Under the pieces are notes generated by a model. It was not told the DNA's origin. It made no database searches and worked only from the letters and a program-made list of their open reading frames with translations. The translations under genes were made by a program, and so were the position numbers. From Phascolarctobacterium sp. ET69 (GTDB taxonomy: Bacteria; Bacillota; Negativicutes; Acidaminococcales; Acidaminococcaceae): 64,000 bases of DNA. Below, piece by piece: positions 11,061-19,799 of the stretch (position 1 is its first letter; each line of letters starts with the position of its first letter). The stretch spans positions 186,001-250,000 of the forward strand of contig NZ_JAMBLR010000001.1 of assembly GCF_023336935.1 (NCBI RefSeq). The letters run 5' to 3'.

Positions 11061-12378
11061 GCCGGTACACGTTATCGGCGCAGGGCTGGCGGGGTGCGAG
11101 GCTGCATGGCAGCTTGCGCGGCGCGGCGTGCCGGTTATACTGTACGAAAAAAGGCCGCTTAAATCGGACGCGGCACATAAAACCGATAAATTTGCGGAGC
11201 TTGTGTGCAGCAATTCGCTGCGCGCAGGCAATATAGAAAACGCCGTCGGGCTTTTAAAAGAAGAAATGCGCCGCCTTAATTCCGTTATCATGGCCTGCGC
11301 CGACGAACATAAAGTGCCGGCAGGTGGTGCTTTGGCGGTAGACCGTGAAGGTTTTGCGGAAGCCGTTACGCAGAAAATTAAAAACCATCCGTTAATTACG
11401 GTTAAAAACGAAGAAGTTACAAGCCTTGCGGCGCTTGAAGGCGTTGTAATTACCGCTACCGGCCCGCTGACGGACGGCGCGCTGGCAGAAGAAATTGCGC
11501 AGCTTGCCGGTGAAGATTACTTTCACTTTTTTGATGCGGCAGCGCCGATAGTAACAGCCGATTCCCTTGATTACAGCAAGGTTTACCGTGCTTCGCGCTA
11601 TGATAAGGGCGACGCAGATTATTTAAACTGCCCCTTTGAAACCAAAGAGGAATATGTTGCCTTTTGGGAAGCGCTGCGTACGGCGGAGCTTGCCCCCGTA
11701 AAGGATTTTGAAAAAGAAGTGTTTTTTGAAGCCTGCATGCCCATTGAAGAAATGGCGCGCCGCGGGGAAGACACCATGCGCTTCGGGCCGTTAAAACCGG
11801 TTGGGCTGGTGGACAAGCGCACCGGCAAGGAGGCTTATGCCGTTGTGCAGCTGCGGCAGGATGACGTTGCGGCTTCGCTTTATAATATCGTCGGTTTCCA
11901 GACTCACCTTAAATGGGGCGAGCAGAAGCGTGTATTCGGTATGATTCCGGGGCTTGAAAATGCAGAGTTTGTGCGTTACGGCGTAATGCATAAAAATACC
12001 TATATCAATTCTCCCAAACTTTTAAATGCCGACTTCAGCCTGCGCATTCAGCCGCGTTTATTCTTCGCAGGTCAGTTCACCGGTGTGGAAGGCTATGTTG
12101 AATCGGCAGCGTCCGGGCTTATGGCAGGCATCCATGCCGCACGCAGGGTGCTGGGGCAGCCGTCGGTTGATTTTCCGCCGGAAACGGCACATGGGGCACT
12201 GGCGCATTACATCAGCAGCCCGGAAATTAAAAATTTCCAGCCGATGAATGTTAATTTTGGCTTAATTCCGCCGCTCGGCAAGCGCGTACGCGGCAAAAAG
12301 ATAAAAAATGCAATGATTGCCGAAAGGGCGCTTGAAGCACTGGCAGAGGTGCAGAAACAATTAAATACCGGGCTTTAA
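11044..12378 (+). CDS. trmFO: tRNA m5U54 methyltransferase, folate/FAD-dependent (TrmFO)
   Basis: Methylates U54 in the tRNA T-loop using 5,10-methylene-tetrahydrofolate and FADH2. The 444 residues start with the FAD dinucleotide-binding motif [16 protein letters not shown] and [15 protein letters not shown]. They continue with LVCSNSLRA near residue 57 and the C-terminal block [19 protein letters not shown] near 340, all diagnostic for TrmFO (formerly Gid). The AAAGGAAAGG inside topA serves as its ribosome-binding site, so translation is probably coupled. A terminator follows, separating it from xerC. Confidence 0.97.
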   Translation: MQKVNEPVHVIGAGLAGCEAAWQLARRGVPVILYEKRPLKSDAAHKTDKFAELVCSNSLRAGNIENAVGLLKEEMRRLNSVIMACADEHKVPAGGALAVDREGFAEAVTQKIKNHPLITVKNEEVTSLAALEGVVITATGPLTDGALAEEIAQLAGEDYFHFFDAAAPIVTADSLDYSKVYRASRYDKGDADYLNCPFETKEEYVAFWEALRTAELAPVKDFEKEVFFEACMPIEEMARRGEDTMRFGPLKPVGLVDKRTGKEAYAVVQLRQDDVAASLYNIVGFQTHLKWGEQKRVFGMIPGLENAEFVRYGVMHKNTYINSPKLLNADFSLRIQPRLFFAGQFTGVEGYVESAASGLMAGIHAARRVLGQPSVDFPPETAHGALAHYISSPEIKNFQPMNVNFGLIPPLGKRVRGKKIKNAMIAERALEALAEVQKQLNTGL

Positions 12379-12396
12379 AATGCGGTAAAATATGAG

Positions 12397-12423
12397 GCAG
12401 CGGCTTTAAAACCGCTGCTTTTT
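12397..12423 (+). terminator. Terminator of dprA-topA-trmFO
   Basis: GCAGCGG (12397-12403, preceded by a further pairing G) with CCGCTGC (12412-12418), followed by TTTTT. Confidence 0.85.
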
Positions 12424-12540
12424 GCGTTTTTGGGCTTTGCAAAAAATAAAAACGCAGAAAATTTAAAAAATATGGATAGCAATTATTGAAATTGTTTAAC
12501 AATTATGATACTATAATTTTACTTTAAAAGAGGGATATTT

Positions 12541-13461
12541 ATGAAAGAAGCAGCAAACGCATATCCGGAAGTGCATAAATTTTTGCAGTACCTTGCAGTT
12601 GAAAAAAATACTTCTGCGCTTACGGTAAAAAATTATGCGGCAGATATAGACATATTTGCCGGATTTTTAAAAACACGTTATCCCGGCGGCTTTAACTGGC
12701 AGGAAATAAACGTGCTGGATATCCGTTCCTATCTGGCTGACATGAACGGCAAAAAATATGCGCGCACAACCATTGCCCGCAGAATATCTGCCCTGCGTTC
12801 TTTTTATAAATACCTGCAAAGAGAAAACAAAGTAAAGCAGAATCCTTTTGTAAAAGTGCGGACACCGAAACTTGAAAAGCACCTGCCCGTATTTTTGGAG
12901 GAGTTTGAAGTTAACGAGCTTTTGGAACTGCCCGATACAACAGGTGAACTGGGCCTGCGTGACCAGGCAGTGCTGGAACTTTTGTATGCCACCGGCTGCC
13001 GTGTTTCGGAGCTGGTAGGGCTTACGCTTGATACGATTGACCTTGGCAATATGTTTGTGCTGCTGCACGGCAAAGGCAATAAAGACAGGCTGGTGCCTAT
13101 TGGCCATACCTGCCGCGAAGCTGTAGAAAAATACCTTAACGGGGCAAGGCAGGCCTTAATGGCACGCTATAACGCCGCACCGCACGATAAACTGCTGGTT
13201 AACCGCCTGGGCGGTCCGCTTACGGACCGCAGCGTACGCCGCATACTTGATAAATATATTAAAAAGCTGGCCTTAAGAAAAAATGTTTCGCCGCATACAA
13301 TACGGCATACCTTTGCCACTCATTTGCTGGACCACGGTGCGGATTTGAGGGCGGTGCAGGAGCTTTTGGGCCATGCTAATCTGTCAACTACTCAGATTTA
13401 TACGCATGTAACGACGGAGAGGATTACTTCTGTTTATGAGAAGAATTTCCCGCGCGCGTAG
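12541..13461 (+). CDS. xerC: Tyrosine recombinase XerC/XerD type
   Basis: Resolves chromosome dimers at dif together with a partner recombinase. The 306-residue protein has the N-terminal SAM-like core-binding domain (residues ~10-95) and the catalytic domain with TGCRVSELVGL (first Arg), HGKGNKDRLVPI (Lys), HTIRHTFATHLL (His-x-x-Arg), LLGHANLSTTQIYTHV (His and the nucleophilic Tyr). Position between trmFO and codY is that of CodV/XerC in Bacillus, so this is the housekeeping enzyme rather than a phage integrase. RBS AGAGGGAT. A TATAAT at 12512-12517 lies just upstream but without a good -35 box. Confidence 0.93.
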   Translation: MKEAANAYPEVHKFLQYLAVEKNTSALTVKNYAADIDIFAGFLKTRYPGGFNWQEINVLDIRSYLADMNGKKYARTTIARRISALRSFYKYLQRENKVKQNPFVKVRTPKLEKHLPVFLEEFEVNELLELPDTTGELGLRDQAVLELLYATGCRVSELVGLTLDTIDLGNMFVLLHGKGNKDRLVPIGHTCREAVEKYLNGARQALMARYNAAPHDKLLVNRLGGPLTDRSVRRILDKYIKKLALRKNVSPHTIRHTFATHLLDHGADLRAVQELLGHANLSTTQIYTHVTTERITSVYEKNFPRA

Positions 13462-13476
13462 ATTGGAGGGGCTATT

Positions 13477-14250
13477 GTGGAACTTTTAGAAAAAACAAGA
13501 AAAATCAACAAATTGCTTCAGCGCGGTGAGAAAGTGGAATTTAATGCCATTGCCCGCCTGCTGAAGGACGTTATAGTGGCTAATGTCTATATTGTCGGCC
13601 GTAAGGGCGGCATTAAAGGCTATGCGCTGCTTGACGATTTTGAATGTGATATTATGCGCGAGCAGGTGCTTGATGTAAAGCGTTTTCCTCCGTCTTACCT
13701 TAATTTTATAATGGAAACAAGGGAAACTGTTTCCAATATCGGCCATGTAAACGAGGAATGCTCCTTTTTAAAGGGCACCAAATGCTATTTTGGCGATAAG
13801 CGTACAACAATTGTGCCTATTTACGGCAACGGCGAGCGTATCGGCACTTTAATTGTTGCCAAGTATGACCGTGAATTTAATGACGAAGATTTGCTGCTGG
13901 CCGAATACGCGGCGGCTGTTATCGGCGTTGAAATTCTGCATGAGCGTGCAGCGCGCGTGGAAGAAGAAGCCCGCAAAAAAGCCATGGTGCAGATAGCCTT
14001 CTCCACACTTTCGTTTTCGGAGCTGGAGGCCATTAACAGCATTATGGAAGCGCTTAACGGCACGGAAGGGCTGCTGGTTGCTTCTAAAATTGCCGACAGC
14101 GTTGGCATTACGCGTTCCGTTATTGTAAACGCGTTAAGAAAGTTTGAAAGCGCCGGTTTGATAGAAACAAAATCCCTCGGCATGAAGGGGACTTATATAC
14201 GCGTTAAAAACGAGTTTTTACTGGACGAACTGAAAAAAGAACATAAATAA
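13477..14250 (+). CDS. codY: GTP-sensing transcriptional pleiotropic repressor CodY
   Basis: Global repressor of nutrient-limitation genes in Firmicutes that responds to GTP and branched-chain amino acids. The 257 residues comprise an N-terminal GAF-type ligand domain (residues ~1-155, with LDDFECDIM and CYFGDKRTTIVPIYG) and a C-terminal winged helix-turn-helix (residues ~200-257, EGLLVASKIADSVGITRSV). Start is GTG at 13477 after GGAGGGG. It lies 15 bases behind xerC and is presumably co-transcribed. The hslV and hslU genes that sit between xerC and codY in Bacillus are absent. Confidence 0.96.
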   Translation: MELLEKTRKINKLLQRGEKVEFNAIARLLKDVIVANVYIVGRKGGIKGYALLDDFECDIMREQVLDVKRFPPSYLNFIMETRETVSNIGHVNEECSFLKGTKCYFGDKRTTIVPIYGNGERIGTLIVAKYDREFNDEDLLLAEYAAAVIGVEILHERAARVEEEARKKAMVQIAFSTLSFSELEAINSIMEALNGTEGLLVASKIADSVGITRSVIVNALRKFESAGLIETKSLGMKGTYIRVKNEFLLDELKKEHK

Positions 14251-14284
14251 CAGCAGTGGTAGTATGCCAAAGGAGGCTGAAAAT

Positions 14285-15061
14285 ATGGAAGAAGCAGTTT
14301 TGTTTAGTGTTGAAAACCATGTAGCAACCATTACGCTGAACCGCCCGAAAAGCCTGAACTCCATGAATGACAAGCTTATTGACGGTTTGCACGAAGCTCT
14401 TGACAGGGCAGAGCAGGATGAAGAAATCCGCTGCGTAGTGCTTACCGGCAGCGGCAAGGCCTTTTGTGCAGGCGGCGACCTGCCGTTTTTGGAAGCATTG
14501 CCCGATGCCGGTGCCCGCCGTGCCTTTATTATTAAAGTGGGCGCGGTTGCCAAACGCATTACAACTATTGACAAACCGTTTATTGCCATGGTTAACGGAG
14601 TTGCGGCCGGTGCAGGCGTTAATTTGATGCTGGCCTGTGATTTGGTATATGCCGCTGATACTGCACGTTTTGCGCAGAGTTTTGCCAAGGTTGGCCTGAT
14701 ACCCGATTGCGGCGGCCTGTACTTTTTGCCGAAAGCAGTTGGCGTACACCGTGCCAAGGAACTGATGTTTACCGCCGATTTGATTGACGCCGCTGCGGCA
14801 GAACGCTTCGGCATGCTGAACCATGTATGCACTGCGGAAGAACTGCAGGGCGCAGTTTATAAAATGGCGGCAAGGCTTGCTGAATCGGCACCGCTTTCGC
14901 TGGCGCTGATTAAAAAGTACGTTAACAATACTGCCATGAGCCTTGACGATGTGCTTGATACGGAAGCCGTAGCCCAGACTCTCTGCATGGCAACGGAAGA
15001 CTGCCGCGAAGGCATAGCCGCTTTTAAAGAAAAACGCGCACCGCGTTTTACCGGTAAATAA
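14285..15061 (+). CDS. Enoyl-CoA hydratase/isomerase (crotonase) family, isomerase-like
   Basis: 258-residue crotonase-fold protein acting on acyl-CoA thioesters. The oxyanion-hole motifs are VLTGSGKAFCAGGD near residue 58 and MVNGVAAGAGVNLMLACD near 100. The first catalytic glutamate of hydratases (FGQPE in rat crotonase) is replaced (FAQSF), the second is kept (AKELMFTA), and an aspartate appears in LIPDCGG, as in PaaG-type and enoyl-CoA isomerases. A double-bond isomerase is therefore more likely than a hydratase (inference). I chose the ATG at 14285 after AAAGGAGG; an ATG at 14264 lies before that site. It stands alone behind codY and ends at a terminator. Confidence 0.85.
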   Translation: MEEAVLFSVENHVATITLNRPKSLNSMNDKLIDGLHEALDRAEQDEEIRCVVLTGSGKAFCAGGDLPFLEALPDAGARRAFIIKVGAVAKRITTIDKPFIAMVNGVAAGAGVNLMLACDLVYAADTARFAQSFAKVGLIPDCGGLYFLPKAVGVHRAKELMFTADLIDAAAAERFGMLNHVCTAEELQGAVYKMAARLAESAPLSLALIKKYVNNTAMSLDDVLDTEAVAQTLCMATEDCREGIAAFKEKRAPRFTGK

Positions 15062-15074
15062 AATATTTGCAAAA

Positions 15075-15110
15075 AACGGGGCTGTCTGTTACAGTCCCGT
15101 TTTCTTTTTT
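15075..15110 (+). terminator. Terminator after the crotonase gene
   Basis: AACGGGGCTGT (15075-15085) pairs with ACAGTCCCGTT (15091-15101), one wobble, followed by TTCTTTTTT. Confidence 0.85.
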
Positions 15111-15164
15111 ATAAAAATACGTTATAATAATATTATTGTTTAGTTTGTTTTAGTGGAGGGTTTT

Positions 15165-15785
15165 ATGTTTGATTTTAGTTCGATGATTTATACGGTACCG
15201 GCACTTTTAATTGCCATTACCATACATGAGTATGCCCATGCCCTTACGGCAGATGCCATGGGTGACCCTACGCCGCGTTATCTTGGGCGTTTAACCTTTA
15301 ACCCTCTGGCGCATCTTGATATTTTGGGCGCAATAATGCTGGCCTTGTTCCATTTCGGCTGGGCAAAGCCGGTTGCCATTAACCCCAATAATTTCCGCAA
15401 CAGGCGCGAAGGCATGATAAAAGTATCTCTGGCAGGGCCTGCTGCTAATTTGTTTTTATGTTTTCTTGCGGCTCTGATTATGGTTTCCATGCAGAGATTG
15501 CATGTTTTAACCCCCGGCGTCAGCGCGTTTTTGTTGTGGACTATGCAGTATAACGTATGGTTTGCCTTTTTTAACCTGCTGCCCATACCGCCGCTGGACG
15601 GTTCACGCCTGCTGGATGAATTTTTGCCGCCGCAGACTGCATACAAATATAACAGTTTTGTAGGGCGTTACGGTTTTTATATTCTTATAGCCCTTGTGGC
15701 AAGCGGGCTTATCAGCTATATTATTACGCCGTTTGCTTTGGCTTATTTAGAGCTCATCAACACTGTTTTAGGAATATTTTTCTGA
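15165..15785 (+). CDS. Site-2 protease family (peptidase M50) membrane protein
   Basis: Intramembrane zinc metalloprotease of the short M50 type. The 206 residues have about five or six hydrophobic segments, the zinc motif HEYAH near residue 21 (HExxH) and the second metal site NLLPIPPLDGSRLL near 140. These small proteins are widespread in Firmicutes next to scpAB; the substrate is unknown. I chose the ATG at 15165; an in-frame GTG at 15153 is part of the GTGGAGGG ribosome-binding site. scpA follows after 58 bases. Confidence 0.9.
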   Translation: MFDFSSMIYTVPALLIAITIHEYAHALTADAMGDPTPRYLGRLTFNPLAHLDILGAIMLALFHFGWAKPVAINPNNFRNRREGMIKVSLAGPAANLFLCFLAALIMVSMQRLHVLTPGVSAFLLWTMQYNVWFAFFNLLPIPPLDGSRLLDEFLPPQTAYKYNSFVGRYGFYILIALVASGLISYIITPFALAYLELINTVLGIFF

Positions 15786-15843
15786 TATTAACGAAGGGAT
15801 TGCCGCCATATTGGCAGGGCTTAAAGGCCGGGCAGTATAATTT

Positions 15844-16569
15844 ATGGCAGATTTATCTTTAAAAGTCAGTGATTTTGAAGGCCCGCTGGACCTTTTAATG
15901 TACCTTATCGAAAGAGATAAAATAGATATTTACGATATTCCCATAGCGGAAATTACAGAGCAGTACATTGCTTATTTATCCGCCATGGCGGAATTTGACA
16001 TGGAAATTGCCAGTGAGTTTCTGGTAATGGCGGCAACACTTCTGCAGATAAAATCGAGAATGCTTTTGCCGAAACCTGTGCCCGAAACCGACGAGGAAGA
16101 AGCAGACCCGCGCACCATGCTGGTGGAGATGCTGATTGAGTACAGGCGCATTAAAGCGTGTGCGGCAAAACTTACCGAAATGAAAACGGCGGCGGAGCGT
16201 TACGTTTACCGCAGGCCGCTGGCAGAAGGCAGGATAAACCGCAGCATTGCACAGTATCAGGCGGGCGATTTGGTAAAAAGCCTGTTGGCGCTTTTGGCTG
16301 CCGGGCACGAAACCACGGCTTTTATTGAGCGTCAGGAGTTCAGCGTGCAGGAAAAAATGGCAGAAATTGTCAGCCTGCTTAAGCGCCGTTTAAACGGTGT
16401 GGAATTTAAAGAAGTTTTCAGCAGCACTGGCTCGCGCAGTGAAAAAATAGCCGGATTTTTAGCGCTTTTGGAACTGCTGAAGCTGAACATTATAAATATA
16501 ACGCAGACGGAGCCTTTTGCGCCGATATACATATTCCTGCACCGGGAGGGCGAAAACAATGTTTCATGA
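15844..16569 (+). CDS. scpA: Segregation and condensation protein A (kleisin)
   Basis: Kleisin subunit that bridges the SMC dimer heads in the chromosome condensation complex, with ScpB. The 241 residues begin with the typical VSDFEGPLDLLMYLIERDKIDIYDIP-type block (key part FEGPLDLLMYLI near residue 10). The middle helix EFLVMAATLLQIKSRMLLPKP lies near 60, and a C-terminal winged helix (residues ~165-230) binds SMC. It overlaps scpB by 11 bases, as usual. Confidence 0.95.
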   Translation: MADLSLKVSDFEGPLDLLMYLIERDKIDIYDIPIAEITEQYIAYLSAMAEFDMEIASEFLVMAATLLQIKSRMLLPKPVPETDEEEADPRTMLVEMLIEYRRIKACAAKLTEMKTAAERYVYRRPLAEGRINRSIAQYQAGDLVKSLLALLAAGHETTAFIERQEFSVQEKMAEIVSLLKRRLNGVEFKEVFSSTGSRSEKIAGFLALLELLKLNIINITQTEPFAPIYIFLHREGENNVS

Positions 16570-17146
16570 ATATTTGCAGGGCTCTCTGGAGGCTTTGCTG
16601 TTTGCGGCAGGCGAGCCGCTTACGGTAGCACAGATTGCCGGTATTATGCAGCTTGACAAGCCGCAGGTGTGGGAACTTTTAACCATGCTTGAAGAAAGCT
16701 ACAATGAAGAAAACCGCGGCTTATGCCTGCGCAAAGTGGCGGGCGGCTATCAGCTGTGCGCCAAGCCCCAGCATTATGCCCTTTTAAAACAGCTGGAGCG
16801 CGTGCAGGAAGTAAAATTATCGGCAGCGGCAATGGAAACTTTGGCCATTGTTGCGTTTAAGCAGCCGGTAACGCGCGGCGAAATGGAAGCTATCCGCGGT
16901 GTTAAGGTGGACGGCGTTGTAAATACGCTTCTGGAATACGGGCTTATCTGCGAAGCAGGGCGCAAGGAAGCGCTCGGACGCCCGATTCTTTACGCAACGA
17001 CAGATAAATTTTTGCTTACTTTCGGGCTTAATTCACTGAAGGATTTGCCTGCTTTGCCGGATGAGGACAGCAGCGGGCCTGAACAGATTTCGCTTTTGGA
17101 CAGTCTGAAAGATACAGACAGCAATATACAAAATGACGGAGTATAA
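16559..17146 (+). CDS. scpB: Segregation and condensation protein B
   Basis: Forms a dimer on ScpA in the SMC-ScpAB condensin. The 195-residue protein contains two winged-helix domains. The first starts GSLEALLFAAGEPLTVAQIA; the second has LSAAAMETLAIVAFKQPVTR near residue 90 and IRGVKVDGVVNTLLEYGLI near 115. I chose the ATG at 16559, preceded by GGGAGGGCG; a longer frame from 16517 lacks homology. It sits between overlapping scpA and rluB (3 bases apart). Confidence 0.95.
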   Translation: MFHEYLQGSLEALLFAAGEPLTVAQIAGIMQLDKPQVWELLTMLEESYNEENRGLCLRKVAGGYQLCAKPQHYALLKQLERVQEVKLSAAAMETLAIVAFKQPVTRGEMEAIRGVKVDGVVNTLLEYGLICEAGRKEALGRPILYATTDKFLLTFGLNSLKDLPALPDEDSSGPEQISLLDSLKDTDSNIQNDGV

Positions 17147-17149
17147 TAC

Positions 17150-17878
17150 ATGGAAGAACGATTGCAGAAAGTGCTGGCGGCAGCCGGCGTTGCTTCGCGG
17201 CGCGAAGCAGAAAAATATATACTTGGCGGCAGAGTGAAGGTTAACGGCAAAGTCGTTAAAGAACTCGGCACCAAGGTTGATGAAAAATGCTTTATTACCG
17301 TTGACGGCAAGCCCATTAAACGTGAGCGTAAGGCATATTATTTGTTTTACAAACCGCGCGGAGTGGTAACAACCATGAGCGACCCGCAGGGCAGGCGCAC
17401 CGTGGCCGATTATGTTAAGGATCTGTCGCAGCGCGTGTTCCCCGTTGGCAGGCTTGACTATAACACGGAAGGGCTTTTGCTTTTAACAAATGACGGCGCG
17501 CTGGCGCAGGGGCTGATGCACCCGAGCCGTGAGGTAAACAAAACTTACCGCGTGGGCGTGCCGGGCATTGTGCCGCAGGAAAAGCTCGATTTGCTGCGCC
17601 TTGGCGTTAAACTTGATGACGGTGTGACGGCTCCTGCCGTTGTAACGCTTCTGGAATATGACCACGAAAGAAATATGACATATTTTGATATTACCATACA
17701 TGAAGGGCGCAACCGCCAAATCCGCCGTATGTGCGATTATATCGGCTTTCCGGTGCGCAATCTTAAACGCATTAAGTTTGGCACGCTCAGCTTAAAGGGT
17801 TTAAGCAAGGGCAAAATGCGCGAACTTAACGAGGACGAGGCAGAAACTTTAAAAAAGGCGGCAAAGCTTAATGGCTAA
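17150..17878 (+). CDS. rluB: Pseudouridine synthase, RsuA/RluB family
   Basis: Makes pseudouridine in rRNA, probably in 23S helix 89-93 by analogy with RluB. The 242 residues have an N-terminal S4 domain (ERLQKVLAAAGVASRREAE) and the RsuA-family catalytic motif VGRLDYNTEGLLLLTNDG near residue 100, with the aspartate nucleophile, plus EGRNRQIRRMC near 185. It is part of the conserved scpA-scpB-rluB row and overlaps the next gene by 8 bases. Confidence 0.93.
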   Translation: MEERLQKVLAAAGVASRREAEKYILGGRVKVNGKVVKELGTKVDEKCFITVDGKPIKRERKAYYLFYKPRGVVTTMSDPQGRRTVADYVKDLSQRVFPVGRLDYNTEGLLLLTNDGALAQGLMHPSREVNKTYRVGVPGIVPQEKLDLLRLGVKLDDGVTAPAVVTLLEYDHERNMTYFDITIHEGRNRQIRRMCDYIGFPVRNLKRIKFGTLSLKGLSKGKMRELNEDEAETLKKAAKLNG

Positions 17879-19112
17879 TGTACTTGTTATCGGCGGCGGG
17901 GCTGCGGGCCTTTTGGCAGGCATTGCCGCAGCACAGAGCGGCGCCCAAACCGTAATTTTAGAGAAAATGCGCCGCCCCGGCAAAAAAATACTTATTACCG
18001 GCAAGGGGCGCTGCAATATTACCAATAACTGCGATTTGCAGGAAATTATTAAAAACATACCCGGCAACGGCCGCTTTTTAAACAGTGCGCTGCGCCGCTT
18101 TACCAATCAGGATATTGTGCAGCTTCTGGAGGATAACGGCCTGCCTACCAAGGTTGAACGCGGCGGCAGGGTGTTTCCTGTAAGCGACAAGGCGGCTGAC
18201 GTTGTTGATACTCTTGTTAAAATTTATAAAAACTATGGCGGCAGGCTGCTTACAGACTGCAAAGTAAAAAGCATTACGGCAGAATTCGGCAAAATAACGG
18301 GCGCTGTAACTGCCGACGGGCAGAAATTTGCGGCCGACGCCGTTATTCTGGCGGCAGGCGGGTCATCTTACCCGGGCACCGGCAGCGACGGCAGCGGCGT
18401 GAAACTTGCCAAAGCGTTGGGGCACACCATTGTACCGCTGGCGCCAAGCCTGGTTCCGCTTGAAAGCGATTCGCCCTACATTGCAGGATTGCAGGGCTTA
18501 AGCCTGCGCAATATAGAAGGCACCGTTTATGCGGACGGCAAAAAAATAGGCTCGGAGTTCGGTGAAATGCTCTTTACGCATTTCGGCGTATCGGGCCCGA
18601 TAATACTTTCGCTGAGTAAATGCGTGGCGGAAGCCTTTGCCAAAGGCGCGCATGATGTTGAACTTGCTATTGATTTAAAGCCTGCGCTTGATAAAGACAA
18701 GCTGGACGCGCGTTTGCAGCGCGATTTTACGCAGTACAGCCGCAAGCAAATGCCCAACGGCATGAAGGATTTGTTGCCGCAGAGGCTTATTGCGCCGGTG
18801 CTTGACCAGGCGTTTATTGATGAAGAAAAATTTGTCAACCAGCTTTCGCGCGCAGAACGCCGCCGCCTTGTTGATGTTTTAAAAGCGTTTACAGTACCCA
18901 TTACCGGCACAAGGCCGATAGCGGAAGCCATTGTAACGGCGGGCGGCGTAAGCCTGAAGGAAATAGACCCTAAAACAATGGAATCAAAATTAATAAAAGG
19001 GCTGTTTTTTGCGGGCGAAGTAATGGATATCGACGGTTATACGGGCGGCTATAATTTGCAGGCGGCGTTTTCTACTGGTTATGCCGCAGGCACCTTTGCC
19101 GCACAAATATAA
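17871..19112 (+). CDS. NAD(P)/FAD-dependent oxidoreductase, HI0933/BaiN family
   Basis: 413-residue flavoprotein of the HI0933/YhiN family. The N-terminal FAD motif is VLVIGGGAAGLLAGIAAA, followed by ILITGKGRCNITN near residue 40. A central ILAAGGSSYPGTGSDGSG block lies near 160, and a C-terminal FFAGEVMDIDGYTGGYNLQ near 380 closes the flavin site. One family member (BaiN) has been linked to bile-acid dehydroxylation, but most are uncharacterised and context here (between rluB and cmk) is only the usual Firmicute order, so no substrate is assigned. It starts inside the last codons of rluB. Confidence 0.88.
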   Translation: MANVLVIGGGAAGLLAGIAAAQSGAQTVILEKMRRPGKKILITGKGRCNITNNCDLQEIIKNIPGNGRFLNSALRRFTNQDIVQLLEDNGLPTKVERGGRVFPVSDKAADVVDTLVKIYKNYGGRLLTDCKVKSITAEFGKITGAVTADGQKFAADAVILAAGGSSYPGTGSDGSGVKLAKALGHTIVPLAPSLVPLESDSPYIAGLQGLSLRNIEGTVYADGKKIGSEFGEMLFTHFGVSGPIILSLSKCVAEAFAKGAHDVELAIDLKPALDKDKLDARLQRDFTQYSRKQMPNGMKDLLPQRLIAPVLDQAFIDEEKFVNQLSRAERRRLVDVLKAFTVPITGTRPIAEAIVTAGGVSLKEIDPKTMESKLIKGLFFAGEVMDIDGYTGGYNLQAAFSTGYAAGTFAAQI

Positions 19113-19129
19113 AAACAGGTGGGGATAAA

Positions 19130-19798
19130 ATGAATGCACAAAAACCGGTAATTGCCATCGACGGCCCGGCCGGTGCCGGAAAAAGCACCATAGCCAAACT
19201 GGTCGCAGGCAAACTTGGTTACATTTATATTGATACCGGGGCCATGTACCGCTCCGTTGCGTGGAAGTTTCTGCAAACGGAAAAACCGTTCAGCCCGGAG
19301 CTGGTAGAAAAACTGGCGCAGGAAATGGTAATTACTTTTAAGCCCGAAGCAAACGCCAACCGCGTTTTTGTTGACGGCACGGAAGTTACGGAAGCAATCC
19401 GTTCTCCGGAAGTAACGGCCGTTGTTTCCAAAGTATCCGCCGTGGGCGGCGTGCGTGCTGAAATGGTAAACCAGCAGCGCCGTATGGGCGAAGCCGGCGG
19501 CGTTGTTATGGACGGGCGTGACATTGGCACCGTGGTGTTTCCTCATGCACAGGTAAAAATATTTTTAACGGCCAGCGTTAAGGAACGCGCTATGCGTCGC
19601 TATAAAGAAATGCTTGCCAAAGGCGAAAAAGTTGATTTGGCAGAACTTGAGAAACAAATCGCTTTCCGCGACAAACAGGACAGCGAACGCGAAATTGCTC
19701 CGCTTAAACAGGCTGACGATGCTGAGTTTTTAGATACTTCCGATATGACGATAGACGAAGTGGCAGAGCATATTTTAAAAGCAGTACAGGAGAAATAA
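19130..19798 (+). CDS. cmk: Cytidylate kinase
   Basis: Phosphorylates CMP and dCMP with ATP. The 222 residues carry the P-loop IDGPAGAGKSTIAKLVA near residue 7, the CMP-binding segment IDTGAMYRSVAWK near 33, VVMDGRDIGTVVFPHA near 125 and the lid RRYKEMLAKGEK. The ATG follows GGTGGGG. plsC begins only one base after its stop; cmk-plsC-ispH/S1 is a classic Firmicute unit. Confidence 0.96.
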   Translation: MNAQKPVIAIDGPAGAGKSTIAKLVAGKLGYIYIDTGAMYRSVAWKFLQTEKPFSPELVEKLAQEMVITFKPEANANRVFVDGTEVTEAIRSPEVTAVVSKVSAVGGVRAEMVNQQRRMGEAGGVVMDGRDIGTVVFPHAQVKIFLTASVKERAMRRYKEMLAKGEKVDLAELEKQIAFRDKQDSEREIAPLKQADDAEFLDTSDMTIDEVAEHILKAVQEK

Positions 19799-19799
19799 G

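Noticed and set aside
12486-12517. Promoter of xerC from TTGAAA and TATAAT
   Set aside because: The two boxes are 20 bases apart, too far for a normal spacer, and no extended -10 is present; noted only in the xerC entry.
12541-13461. Tyrosine recombinase as a mobile-element integrase
   Set aside because: Its length, motifs and place between trmFO and codY fit the housekeeping XerC/CodV; no attachment sites or phage genes lie nearby.
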